Shown here: in pieces, positions 1-8,125 of the stretch | Layout of the letters: each line of letters begins with the position of its first letter | Numbering within the stretch: position 1 is the stretch's first letter | From: Clostridium collagenovorans DSM 3089 | GTDB taxonomy: Bacteria > Bacillota > Clostridia > Clostridiales > Clostridiaceae | Direction: 5' to 3' | NCBI RefSeq assembly: GCF_900130005.1 | Contig: NZ_FQXP01000005.1 | Span: 62,001-126,000 of the forward strand | DNA: 64,000 nt | Program-made: the position numbers and the translations under genes | Notes under the pieces: generated by a model | Seen by the model: only the letters and a program-made list of their open reading frames with translations | What the model was told of the DNA's origin: nothing | Databases searched by the model: none

Positions 1-283
1 CTACAGTAATACAAATATCCTCTGTATCATAATTTATACTTTGACTTTTTAAGTAGTTACTAATTTCTTCTCTCAACTCAAGTACACCTGCATTAGGTGT
101 GTATACTGTCTTACCCATATCAACAGCTTTTAATATTCCCTCTTTTACTCCCTGTGGAATAGGAAAATCTGGCTGCCCTAGAGTTAATGAAATAGCTCCT
201 TCAATTTTGGATACTTTATTATAAAATTTTCTTATTCCTGATATTTCTATAGAATTAACTTTATTTGAAATAAAATCTTTCAT
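1..283 (-). CDS. PLP-dependent aminotransferase, N-terminal part (class I/II fold)
   Basis: Only the first 94 codons lie in the window; the gene runs off the left edge. The visible part has the class I aminotransferase N-terminus: an ISGIRKFYNK segment, then LTLGQPDFPIP and VYTPNAGVLELREEI, which matches the G-x-P-x-F and Y-x-x-x-x-G-x-x-x-L-R pattern that helps bind substrate and PLP. The ATG is preceded by AAAGGAATGG. The gene is divergent from dapH, which encodes a diaminopimelate-pathway enzyme. By context it may be the N-acetyl-diaminopimelate aminotransferase (PatA type) of the same acetylase pathway, but the PLP lysine and specificity region are outside the window, so the exact substrate is not supported. 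Confidence 0.8.
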   Translation of the reverse strand, partial: MKDFISNKVNSIEISGIRKFYNKVSKIEGAISLTLGQPDFPIPQGVKEGILKAVDMGKTVYTPNAGVLELREEISNYLKSQSINYDTEDICITV

Positions 284-493
284 TTTTCACCATTCCTTTT
301 ATAATATTCAATTGCTTTTCTATGCTTTTTTATATAATATATTACATATATATTATTTTATCATAAAACCTTATTTTAAAAACACTGTAGCCTAGTATTA
401 AACTAGTCATTATGCATATAATTTATATTTAAGTGTTTTAAATTCTAGTAAATTAATTTTACTATAAAATAATAAAATTGAAAGGAGATTATT

Positions 494-1204
494 ATGAATT
501 ATAATTTAACAGATCCATATGAAATTGCAAGATACATAAAGGAAGTAAAGAAAACTACTCCTGTTAAAGCATACATAAAAGGTACTCTTGAAGGTTGTGA
601 CTTTGGAAGTATTGAAGCATTAACAAGTGGAGAATTAAACATTTTATTTGGAGAATACTCTGAGGTTTCTAATTTTATAAAAGCTAATGAAGCAAAAATT
701 AGCACAGTAAAATTAGAAAATGATAGAAGAAATTCTGCTATTCCTATGTTAGACATTTCAAATATAGAAGCAAGAATAGAACCAGGTGCTATTATCCGTG
801 ATAAAGTTTTCATAGGTAAAAATAGCGTTATAATGATGGGTGCAGTTATTAACATAGGTGCTGAAGTTGGGGAAGAATCTATGATTGATATGAATGCTGT
901 ACTTGGTGCAAGAGCTAAGGTGGGTAAACGTTCTCACGTTGGAGCTGGAGCCGTTGTAGCTGGTGTTTTAGAACCACCTAGTAAATCTCCTTGTGAAATA
1001 GGTGATAACGTTGTTATAGGTGCTAATGCTGTAATTCTTGAAGGTGTAAAAGTAGGTAACAATTCTGTTGTTGCTGCTGGTTCAGTTGTTACTGAAGATG
1101 TTCCTGAGAATGTTGTTGTTGCCGGAACTCCTGCTAGAATAATAAAAAGCGTAGACGATAAAACTAAAGGTAAAACTGAAATATTAGATGATTTAAGAAA
1201 ATAA
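494..1204 (+). CDS. dapH: 2,3,4,5-tetrahydropyridine-2,6-dicarboxylate N-acetyltransferase
   Basis: This cytoplasmic enzyme acetylates tetrahydrodipicolinate with acetyl-CoA, entering the acetylase branch of meso-diaminopimelate and lysine synthesis. The 236-residue length is typical of DapH. Residues 1 to about 85 form the small N-terminal DapH domain (starts LTDPYEIARYIKE). From about residue 90 on there are hexapeptide repeats of a left-handed beta-helix (IGKNSVI, VGEESMI, IGDNVVI, VGNNSVV), closing with the acyltransferase signature VVAGTPARIIK. AAAGGAGA stands 5 nt before the ATG. No lysine-riboswitch-like structure is visible in the roughly 190-bp leader. A divergent aminotransferase lies upstream, consistent with the same pathway. 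Confidence 0.95.
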   Translation: MNYNLTDPYEIARYIKEVKKTTPVKAYIKGTLEGCDFGSIEALTSGELNILFGEYSEVSNFIKANEAKISTVKLENDRRNSAIPMLDISNIEARIEPGAIIRDKVFIGKNSVIMMGAVINIGAEVGEESMIDMNAVLGARAKVGKRSHVGAGAVVAGVLEPPSKSPCEIGDNVVIGANAVILEGVKVGNNSVVAAGSVVTEDVPENVVVAGTPARIIKSVDDKTKGKTEILDDLRK

Positions 1205-1207
1205 CAA

Positions 1208-1243
1208 TAAAAAATCCAAGATATTAACTATCTTGGATTTTTT
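1208..1243. terminator. Bidirectional intrinsic terminator between dapH and the SSB-like gene
   Basis: The stem AAAATCCAAGATA pairs with TATCTTGGATTTT around a 5-nt loop, flanked by A and T runs. It lies 4 bases after the dapH stop and about 30 bases from the stop of the convergent SSB-like gene, so it can serve both. Confidence 0.85.
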
Positions 1244-1271
1244 ATTACCATTTTTACTTGTTTGAAGGAAT

Positions 1272-1982
1272 TTATATTATTTCTTCAGTCTCTGATTTAG
1301 AGTCTGGAGTGCAAATACCTACTGATGTCATATCAACATCTTCACTGTATAATTCTTCTTCTCCAGCCTTAACCATTTCCATTTTAGAAATTGATACTTC
1401 GTATGCAACTTTTTTGATTACGTCTAAGTCTGATATTTTCTTTTGATACTCTCTACTTTGAAGTCTTCCCCATATTCTTATTCTATCGCCTACAACTAAA
1501 GTCTTACAGTATCTTGAATTTCTTCCCCATGCTATAGTTGGAATGTAGTCTGACTTGTTATATGCTCTGTTTACAGCAAGAAGCATGTCCGCAATTTCTC
1601 TTCCGAATGGAGTCTTTCTGTATACTGGCTCTTTGCAAATGTAGCCATCTAAGAATATTTGATTAGGATTTTTACTTCTTTCTAAACAAGGATATATGTC
1701 TCTAGCAAATACTGTTAGTATTAATCTGTTAGCATTGTCAACAAACTTATTATAGGATCTTAATTGACCCTCTACAATTATTTCTGAACCTACTTGGATA
1801 TCTACGTCAACCATTAGTCTCTCTGATATTGTTATGTTTAATTGGTCAGTTACATCGCTTAATCTTGGTACCTCAATATAAAATGAATAAAATCCTTCTC
1901 CATACATTTCATGACTAAATTCTAACTCTGTAAGCACCTTTCCTTCTAAATAAATAGTGTTGCTGTTAATTAAATTTTCCAT
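1272..1982 (-). CDS. Tandem OB-fold, single-stranded DNA-binding-like protein
   Basis: A 236-residue protein made of two SSB-like OB folds. The first (about residues 5-105) opens with TIYLEGKVLTELEFSHE. The second (about 106-215) opens with QIFLDGYICKEPVYRKTPFGREIADMLLAVNR and includes IPTIAWGRNSRYCKTLVVGDRIRIWGR cut into the familiar SSB strand order (W-G-x-x-A-x-x, G-D-x-I-x-x-x-G-R). The acidic C-terminus ends SETEEII instead of the classic D-D-D-I-P-F tip, so it is probably not the main replicative SSB. Clostridia carry this two-domain protein in addition to a normal SSB. The start is preceded by GAGGGG. It is a single gene between terminators, and its exact role is not known to me. Confidence 0.75.
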   Translation of the reverse strand: MENLINSNTIYLEGKVLTELEFSHEMYGEGFYSFYIEVPRLSDVTDQLNITISERLMVDVDIQVGSEIIVEGQLRSYNKFVDNANRLILTVFARDIYPCLERSKNPNQIFLDGYICKEPVYRKTPFGREIADMLLAVNRAYNKSDYIPTIAWGRNSRYCKTLVVGDRIRIWGRLQSREYQKKISDLDVIKKVAYEVSISKMEMVKAGEEELYSEDVDMTSVGICTPDSKSETEEII

Positions 1983-2176
1983 TGTAACCCCTCTTTCCCT
2001 TAGTTTTATAATTTTTAATCATAGCTTTTCAAATAATTATTCTTATAAATAATTATCCCCTAACAATATAGAACCGATATGAAAAGTAATTTTTTTATTT
2101 TACTTTTCTTATTTTCCATTATAATACATTTCATTAATACTTTTCAATATTTTTTATGAGAATTTATTAAATAATT

Positions 2177-2947
2177 TTATTCATTTGAATTTTTAATCTG
2201 TTTACCGGTATGATCTAAGTAATAATCGTCCTTATAAATCATGTCTGAGACCTTTACAAACTCATATCCTTCACCTTTTAATTTAGTTATTATTTTTTCA
2301 AGATTTTCTGGTGTGTATTTAGCATTGTTATGAAATAATATAATAGATCCTGGTTTTACCTTTTCTACCACTCTATTATACTCTTCTTCCGCTCCTTTTT
2401 CTTTCCAATCAATTGAGTCTGTGTCCCATTGTATTATTTTATGATTGGTTTCCTCTATATTCTTAATTACTTCATCATTATATGAGCCACTAGGACATCT
2501 AAATAAAGTTGGTCTTTCTCCTGTGATCTCCATAATTTTAGCATCTGTTACAGCTACTTCATTAATCATCTTATCCTTAGATATCTTGGTCATGTCAGGA
2601 TGAGTATTGGAGTGATTACCTAGTTCATGCCCCTTGCTATGAATCTCCTTTGTCTCCTCCTTATAATCATCAATCCAAGTACCAATTACAAAGAATGTAG
2701 CTTTTACATCTTGCTTTTCAAGTACATTTAATATTTCCTTTGTATAGTCAGTTCCCCAACTAGTGTCAAAGGTAATAGCAACCTTTTTATCTTTTACATC
2801 AGTTGAGTAAATAGGTAATTTTTTTGTTGTAGCATTAGATAATGCTCCAACTGTTTTATAATTATATACTACCCCTACACACATTACCACAACTAAGGCT
2901 ATCGATAAAAATAATAATTTAGTATGTTTAGGTTCTAGCTTTTTCAT
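2177..2947 (-). CDS. pdaB: Polysaccharide deacetylase, PdaB-like sporulation type
   Basis: A membrane-anchored NodB-fold enzyme. Residues 10-30 form an uncleaved signal or TM segment (LLFLSIALVVVMCVGVVY). The NodB domain begins near residue 56 with AITFDTSWG, in which the usual metal-binding second Asp of T-F-D-D-G is replaced; this is the form seen in PdaB proteins. The metal histidines are in HSNTH (H112, H116), and the RCPSGSYN motif is near 150. The length (256) matches the PdaB family, whose Bacillus member is needed late in sporulation. AGGAGGAATAA precedes the ATG. It is encoded alone. Whether it retains deacetylase activity is uncertain because of the substituted Asp. Confidence 0.8.
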   Translation of the reverse strand: MKKLEPKHTKLLFLSIALVVVMCVGVVYNYKTVGALSNATTKKLPIYSTDVKDKKVAITFDTSWGTDYTKEILNVLEKQDVKATFFVIGTWIDDYKEETKEIHSKGHELGNHSNTHPDMTKISKDKMINEVAVTDAKIMEITGERPTLFRCPSGSYNDEVIKNIEETNHKIIQWDTDSIDWKEKGAEEEYNRVVEKVKPGSIILFHNNAKYTPENLEKIITKLKGEGYEFVKVSDMIYKDDYYLDHTGKQIKNSNE

Positions 2948-3086
2948 TTATTCCTCCTACATAATGTTTTCCCTAAATTTATATTCATTAGGTATAATTT
3001 ATATGATAAAATAATTGATAATAAAAAAAATAAGCATTAAAGTTACTATTAAGTAAATTTAAATGCTTATTAACTTAACTTTTTTA

Positions 3087-3124
3087 TGGTATACTATAGT
3101 GGGTGTAAGCTTTTTACACACCAC
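3087..3124 (+). promoter_or_regulatory. Extended -10 promoter and 5'-terminal hairpin of the DUF4364 gene
   Basis: TGGTATACT (3087-3095) is an extended -10 box with only a weak -35. A near-perfect inverted repeat, GTGGGTGTAA / TTACACACCAC (3099-3124, 5-nt loop, one bulge), begins about where transcription should start. It could be an RNA-stabilising 5' hairpin or an operator. The ribosome binding site follows at 3132. Confidence 0.6.
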
Positions 3125-3144
3125 TTATTAAAGGAGGAGTAATA

Positions 3145-3684
3145 ATGTATGAAGATACTTTAGAGCTAGCCGAAAATAAGCTTCTTTTATTGTATATAAT
3201 AGATAACATTAAAATGCCTATATCCAATACTCAATTAACAGATATAGTCTTAGAAAATAATTTTCTAAATTATTTCACTTTACAACAATATATCTTTGAA
3301 CTTACTTCCTCTAATTTCATAAAATCAATTGAAAAAGAAGGAAAGATACGAATAGGCATTACTGAGAGAGGATCAAAAATATTATCAATGTTCTTTAATA
3401 GAATATCTCCATCAAAAATTAAAGTTATTGATGATTATTTAGAGAAGCATATTCAAAACATAAAAAGACAGCTAACTATAACAGCTGATTATACAATAGA
3501 TGATAATAATAGTTTTATAGTAAATCTAGGTGCCGCAGAAAATGAATCTATCTTAATAGATTTAAAGCTTACTGTAGGTTCTAATAAAGAAGCTAGAAAA
3601 CTATGCTCAAAATGGACAGAAAATTGTTCAGACCTTTATACAAAACTTATTGAAATATTAATAGATGAAGAAGAAGCTAATTAA
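3145..3684 (+). CDS. DUF4364 family protein (winged-helix-like)
   Basis: A 179-residue cytoplasmic protein of the clostridial DUF4364 family. Residues 1-85 resemble a PadR-like winged helix: LLLLYIIDNIKMPISNTQLTDIVLE, then a FTLQQYIFEL recognition-helix region, then IGITERGSKILSMFF, the typical wing and last helix of such regulators. The C-terminal half (about 90-179) is a small alpha/beta domain of unknown role. AAAGGAGG lies 7 nt before the ATG. The 3' end overlaps the convergent beta-propeller gene by 8 bp. DNA binding is inferred from the fold pattern, and no target is known. Confidence 0.75.
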   Translation: MYEDTLELAENKLLLLYIIDNIKMPISNTQLTDIVLENNFLNYFTLQQYIFELTSSNFIKSIEKEGKIRIGITERGSKILSMFFNRISPSKIKVIDDYLEKHIQNIKRQLTITADYTIDDNNSFIVNLGAAENESILIDLKLTVGSNKEARKLCSKWTENCSDLYTKLIEILIDEEEAN

Positions 3685-4561
3685 TTACTATAGCCGATGG
3701 CTCTCCGCCTAGGCGAAGGCTTCTTTTTTCTTTACTTAAAATATCTACTCTTATTAAACTTCCATTTAGACAATTAAGTATATATAAGTATGAACCATAC
3801 TTCAAAATCTTTTTAGGCATCCCACCTACATCCATAATATCTACTATTTCAAAAGATTTTTTATCTATTACATCTATCGTTCCACTTAAAAAATTAGCAA
3901 CATAATAATTTCCCTCTTCTTCGATTATGTCAATTGGAGATAAACCTACCTCAACTTCCTTTATTGTTTTCATATATACTGTATCTATAATGCTTATCTT
4001 TCCATTTTTATTTAGTCCCATATTACTTTGTAAAACAACCATAATGTTTTCTTTCTTGTCCATCAAAGTCTTTGTAGGATAGCTTTTCAAAGCTATTTTT
4101 TTATTTTCATTATAGTCTTTAAAGTTGATGACATTTACACTATCATCTCCTAAATTAGTTACAACTATCAATTCTTTCTTTTCATCATATGCTACATGAC
4201 ATGGCGCTGAACCACATGGAACTCTCTCTAAAATACTATTACTTTCTAAGTCAAAAATTATTAGACTATCACATTCCCCACAAGTAAAGTATGCTTTTTT
4301 ATTCACTATAATAACGTCATTACAATTTGCACCTATATAATATTCACCTATAACCTTATCACTAAGGAGATCAACTATTATCAGGGTGTTTGCATAGCTG
4401 TTTGCTATAAATAACTTATCTTCGTGACTTATCATATTCTTAGGTCTAAGAATATGATTGTAAGCCTTGTCTAGCTGTATTCTTCCCTCCTCCTGAAAAT
4501 CATTTAATGAAATTTTAGATATATAATCATATTCTAAATTACAAATATATATATATTTCAC
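3677..4561 (-). CDS. YncE-like beta-propeller repeat protein
   Basis: A 294-residue protein of repeated blades of about 40 residues: FIANSYANTLIIVDL, YFTCGECDSLIIFDL, VVTNLGDDSVNVINF, YVANFLSGTIDVID, YILNCLNGSLIRVDI. This is the YVTN/YncE seven-bladed propeller pattern. No signal peptide is visible, so it seems cytoplasmic. I chose the GTG at 4561 because a full anti-16S match, AGGAGGTGA, ends 8 nt before it. The ATG at 4570 and GTG at 4573 sit inside or directly against that ribosome binding site. It is convergent with and overlaps the DUF4364 gene by 8 bp. The function of clostridial members is not established. Confidence 0.7.
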   Translation of the reverse strand: MKYIYICNLEYDYISKISLNDFQEEGRIQLDKAYNHILRPKNMISHEDKLFIANSYANTLIIVDLLSDKVIGEYYIGANCNDVIIVNKKAYFTCGECDSLIIFDLESNSILERVPCGSAPCHVAYDEKKELIVVTNLGDDSVNVINFKDYNENKKIALKSYPTKTLMDKKENIMVVLQSNMGLNKNGKISIIDTVYMKTIKEVEVGLSPIDIIEEEGNYYVANFLSGTIDVIDKKSFEIVDIMDVGGMPKKILKYGSYLYILNCLNGSLIRVDILSKEKRSLRLGGEPSAIVIN

Positions 4562-4931
4562 AACACCCATCACCTCCTATAATCTCAGTATATGAATTTA
4601 ATTACTTATTGATATAATAAAAAATTTCATATAATGATGAATTTATAGGCACACTATGTTTTCACTATACTTACAACACTTGAAATTTATTTTACAGCTA
4701 ATAAAAAATATTAGTATAGATTTATTCAAAAATATATTCACTGAATTTATTCCAAAACCTTAAGATATATAAAAGCCATGTTTAATAGCAAAGCTTGTTA
4801 ATTCTATTACTATTTTTTATAAACTTAAGATTACTTAGACATATTTTCTATAGATAGTGAATTGTTCTTGTACTATGGCTTAAAAATAACTTATAATATT
4901 TGAAGAATTACTTATATGTGGGGGGATTAAC
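4562..4931. other. Divergent intergenic region, 370 bp
   Basis: AT-rich spacer between the propeller gene (leftward) and the TSCPD gene (rightward). Apart from the promoter at 4868-4897 and the two ribosome binding sites I see no gene or convincing structured RNA. Confidence 0.6.
4868..4897 (+). promoter_or_regulatory. Candidate promoter of the TSCPD gene
   Basis: TTGTAC, 18 nt, TATAAT. The leader would be about 28 nt, ending in a GGGGGG ribosome binding site. Confidence 0.5.
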
Positions 4932-5180
4932 ATGCTTAATTATATGCCAAAGGGCGTTTGTGCTAAAGAAATATCTTTTGATGTAGTAGATAATAAAGTT
5001 ACTTCTGTATCATTCGTAGGTGGATGTAATGGAAATTTACAAGGAGTTTCTAAATTATTAGAAGGCTTAACTGTAGAGGATGCTATTTCTAAACTTGAAG
5101 GAATCACTTGTGGTTCTAGAGATACTTCTTGCCCTGATCAATTTGCTCAAGCATTAAAAGATTTAGTTGTAAACAAATAA
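4932..5180 (+). CDS. TIGR03905-type TSCPD domain protein
   Basis: An 82-residue stand-alone TSCPD domain. The sequence shows the family hallmarks: a VCAKEISFDV start, a GGCNGNLQG turn and the naming motif DTSCPDQ near the C-terminus, with conserved cysteines in GVCA, GGC, ITCG and TSC that could bind metal. Class II ribonucleotide reductases carry a related TSCPD region, and such an enzyme is encoded at 38312-41308 in this window, but the two genes are 33 kb apart. The function of the stand-alone form is not known. GGGGGGATTAAC precedes the ATG. Confidence 0.85.
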   Translation: MLNYMPKGVCAKEISFDVVDNKVTSVSFVGGCNGNLQGVSKLLEGLTVEDAISKLEGITCGSRDTSCPDQFAQALKDLVVNK

Positions 5181-5251
5181 TAAGATAGAATTTTATTTAA
5201 ATTAGATTATCTTTATTATATACATAACATATTCATAAAATTAAAGAAAGT

Positions 5252-5288
5252 AAAAGGCTGTTGCACTAACACTTAATGCAACAGCCAA
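5252..5288. terminator. Terminator hairpin with GGCTGTTGCA arms (element A)
   Basis: GGCTGTTGCA (5256-5265) pairs with TGCAACAGCC (5277-5286) around an 11-nt loop. On the minus strand it is followed by TTTTACTTTC, 6 nt after the folC stop, so it terminates folC; it may also stop the TSCPD transcript. The same arms recur in the longer palindromes at 33709 and 57901. Confidence 0.8.
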
Positions 5289-5291
5289 TTC

Positions 5292-6590
5292 TTACTTTAT
5301 ACTATTTATAACTTTTCTCATTCCACCGATCATATATATTGAACCTGCTGCTAAAATCATATCTCCATCCTCATAATCTTCACAGGCTATTTTATATGCT
5401 TTTCCATAATCATTGCAACTCTCACAATTAGAATTATACTTAATAACAACTTCTCTTAAGTCTTCACTTAATTCTGCCCTGTCACTATTAGGAGTTACAG
5501 TTATTATCTTATGTGCTAAAGGTGCAATTTCCTTAACCATATCTTCTACTTGTTTATCTGCCAAAATTCCTAAAATTAAAATTAACTTATTGTACTTAAA
5601 ATATGTATTTAAACTTTCCTTTAAACTTATAATCCCACCTATATTATGAGCTGCATCAATTACAGTAAAAGGACTATCTTTTAGTTTTTCTAATCTTCCT
5701 ATCCATTTAACTTCTCTTAAGCCATTTAGCATTGATTCTTTGCTAATTTCGACTCCTATATAATTAAGTGCTTCTACAGCCTTAATAACTACTGATACAT
5801 TATTCACTTGATATTTTCCTAGTAAACCTAATAATATATCATAGCTTTCACCTTCATTTACTCTTATCCTTTGATATGTTTTACCTTCTTCTCTACATAC
5901 CTCTATATATTGTGTAAAATTCTCTGGAACTTCTATTAATATAGCATTTCTTTCAATGCATATATCCTTAAATACCTCTTGAGCTTCCTTTTCTTGAGGA
6001 TATAAGACAAGTGGCACTCCCTTTTTTATTATTCCGCCCTTTTCATAGGCTATCTCTTTTAGAGTATTACCTAAAACTCCTGTATGGTCAAAGCTAATAG
6101 AAGTAATTATTGTTAGAATTGGATTAATTACATTTGTTGCATCCAATCTTCCCCCTAATCCTACCTCTATAAGTGCATAATCAACATCTTTCCTTTTAAA
6201 ATATAAAAAAGCTATAGCTGTTACTATTTCAAAATATGTTGGTTCATCAAAACCTTCTTCAATAATTTGAGGCACTATATTATAAAATTCAGTTACTAAA
6301 CTAGCAAATTCATCTTTAGATATATTTTCATTATTTATTTGTATTCTTTCTTCAAATATTTCAACATATGGCGAAGTATACATCCCCACATTATAACCTT
6401 GTTGATTTAAAATGTAATTCAACATAGCTGTTGTGGAACCCTTACCATTAGTTCCAGCAATGTGAATAGTTTTTATGAATTTATGTGGATTACCTAGAAT
6501 CTCAAGTACTCTCTCCATTCTTTCTAATCCCAACTTCATACCAAACTTCGCTGTGCCCTCTACATAAGTTAAAGCTTCATTATAATTCAT
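5292..6590 (-). CDS. folC: Folylpolyglutamate synthase / dihydrofolate synthase
   Basis: A cytosolic Mur-ligase-fold enzyme that adds glutamate to dihydropteroate and to folates using ATP. In this 432-residue protein the P-loop AGTNGKGST is near residue 46, followed by MLNYILNQQG, the folate-binding loop MYTSPYV, the EVGLGGRLDATN motif and the ISFDHTGVLG motif near 170. The C-terminal domain carries VIDAAHN. Start choice: the ATG at 6590 has GGAG 8 nt upstream, while the upstream in-frame GTG at 6599 overlaps it. No folate partners sit beside it; dihydrofolate reductase is 14 kb away on the same strand. Confidence 0.95.
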   Translation of the reverse strand: MNYNEALTYVEGTAKFGMKLGLERMERVLEILGNPHKFIKTIHIAGTNGKGSTTAMLNYILNQQGYNVGMYTSPYVEIFEERIQINNENISKDEFASLVTEFYNIVPQIIEEGFDEPTYFEIVTAIAFLYFKRKDVDYALIEVGLGGRLDATNVINPILTIITSISFDHTGVLGNTLKEIAYEKGGIIKKGVPLVLYPQEKEAQEVFKDICIERNAILIEVPENFTQYIEVCREEGKTYQRIRVNEGESYDILLGLLGKYQVNNVSVVIKAVEALNYIGVEISKESMLNGLREVKWIGRLEKLKDSPFTVIDAAHNIGGIISLKESLNTYFKYNKLILILGILADKQVEDMVKEIAPLAHKIITVTPNSDRAELSEDLREVVIKYNSNCESCNDYGKAYKIACEDYEDGDMILAAGSIYMIGGMRKVINSIK

Positions 6591-6871
6591 CCTTATCACT
6601 CCGTACCTTAATAAAATATTTACCTCATTATATCACTAATAAAGTTAAATGAAAAACTTATAACAAAATAATTGCATTTACTTTCCTATAAGTTTCAAAT
6701 TAATATTCTCTTATTTTTTTATATTGTTTTAAATATTATATTTTTAATATTTAACTTCAGCCTATATTTTAAGTTTGTTTAAAATTATAAAAACACTTGG
6801 AATTTATTTTGGATATTATATATAAACCATAGTTTAAAATTAATTATTTGCACCTTCATTTAAAGCTAAGT

Positions 6872-7927
6872 TTACTTTTTAATTATGCAATTTTTAAATA
6901 TGGATTCCATGTTATTAATAAGATTTTCTTTTTTCTTCATTCCTACCATGGTAGAAAATACTCCTTTAGTTTCTATTACATATCTCAGTAATTCATCCAT
7001 TGTTCCTTTACCCTCTATATTTTCCATTTGATTTAAAGGTGCATTTATAATTATATTCAAGTCTAAGATTTTACACGCCTCTATCGCTGTATACATTTTT
7101 CCATTTATGCTCTGAGTCTTAATTGTATTTGCTGCATTATTCATTTTATTATAAGGAAGTTGTATAAATCTAAAGTTATGATTGTTTCCTGCTACCACTT
7201 TTACTATATCCATAACTTTTTCCAAGGATATATGCCACTGTGATTCGGAAGAGCATATAAAAGCTTCCCAAGTTGCCATACCATAATGTTTAATATTACC
7301 TTCTTCTACTTGACTCTCATAAAACTTTATAAGCTCAGTTAATTCTTCATAAAATCTTTTTTCACCTAGTACAAATCTAGAAATTTCAGGATCATGAATG
7401 TAATGAATATCTAAGGTTTTTAAATTCAAATTTTCTTTACTCTGTTCAATACATAATTTATAAAATTTAGGATTCATGGTATGCCTACGATTATCAATTA
7501 TATTTACATCCTCTTTATTGAGAATATTACCTTTAAATAATTTATCATTTAAATAGTCCATAGGTCTTATGCCCTTTAGACAGTCTCCAAATATTTGACC
7601 ACCCTTAGAAGATATTATAATCTCTTCTCGTTTTATTATCTTTTCTTCTACTATTAGCTTCTTTAGTACTTCCCCTATATCTCCCTCTGATCTCATTCCC
7701 CTATAATTAATAGCTGTATCTATAAAATTAATTCCCTTATTTAAACCATAACTGAAAGTCTCTTTATAGGCTTTAGAATCTTCATCTGAAAAATCACCTA
7801 AATTAGTTCCTATGGCGATCTTTGAGCAGTTAAAATACTCTCCATTTTCTATGCCTTCTCCTTCAAGACCTTTTTTTAGAAAATACTCTTTAGTACCATC
7901 AATAGTAGCATATCCACTTATAATCAT
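6872..7927 (-). CDS. Aldo/keto reductase family protein
   Basis: A 351-residue NAD(P)H-dependent oxidoreductase with a TIM-barrel pattern. The signature residues are in order: the Asp-Tyr part in INFIDTAINYRG (about 68-80), the Lys in IIISSKGG and the His in LDIHYIHDPEISRF. An HYGMATW segment follows and FIQLPYNKMN lies in the distal half. It is longer than many reductases, with an insertion around residues 110-165. The C-terminal MVGMKKKENL is the cofactor-site helix. AAGGGGGAAGGG precedes the ATG. It is monocistronic, and the substrate is unknown. Confidence 0.8.
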   Translation of the reverse strand: MIISGYATIDGTKEYFLKKGLEGEGIENGEYFNCSKIAIGTNLGDFSDEDSKAYKETFSYGLNKGINFIDTAINYRGMRSEGDIGEVLKKLIVEEKIIKREEIIISSKGGQIFGDCLKGIRPMDYLNDKLFKGNILNKEDVNIIDNRRHTMNPKFYKLCIEQSKENLNLKTLDIHYIHDPEISRFVLGEKRFYEELTELIKFYESQVEEGNIKHYGMATWEAFICSSESQWHISLEKVMDIVKVVAGNNHNFRFIQLPYNKMNNAANTIKTQSINGKMYTAIEACKILDLNIIINAPLNQMENIEGKGTMDELLRYVIETKGVFSTMVGMKKKENLINNMESIFKNCIIKK

Positions 7928-8077
7928 AACCCTTCCCCCTTATAGCTTTAATACCATACGTAAATTATAGGTGCGAAACTCATAAAATACCAGACTATAC
8001 TTTTGAAAATATTTACAGTATAATATAAGTATAAGGATACCTTATTTGAAAATAAGATATTTCAAAGTTAACTATAT

Positions 8078-8121
8078 AAAATAAAAGGTAGAAAGCCTAT
8101 TAAGCTTCTACCTTTTATTTT
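8078..8121 (-). terminator. Intrinsic terminator of valS
   Basis: AAAATAAAAGGTAGAA pairs with TTCTACCTTTTATTTT; on the minus strand the stem ends in a T-rich tail. It starts 5 nt after the valS stop. Confidence 0.85.
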
Positions 8122-8125
8122 TATA

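Noticed and set aside
301..493. Lysine riboswitch before dapH
   Set aside because: The leader is short and AT-rich and shows none of the conserved GA-rich stems of that class.
499..855. 118-codon frame antisense to dapH
   Set aside because: Shadow of dapH codons; dapH has all family motifs and a good ribosome binding site.
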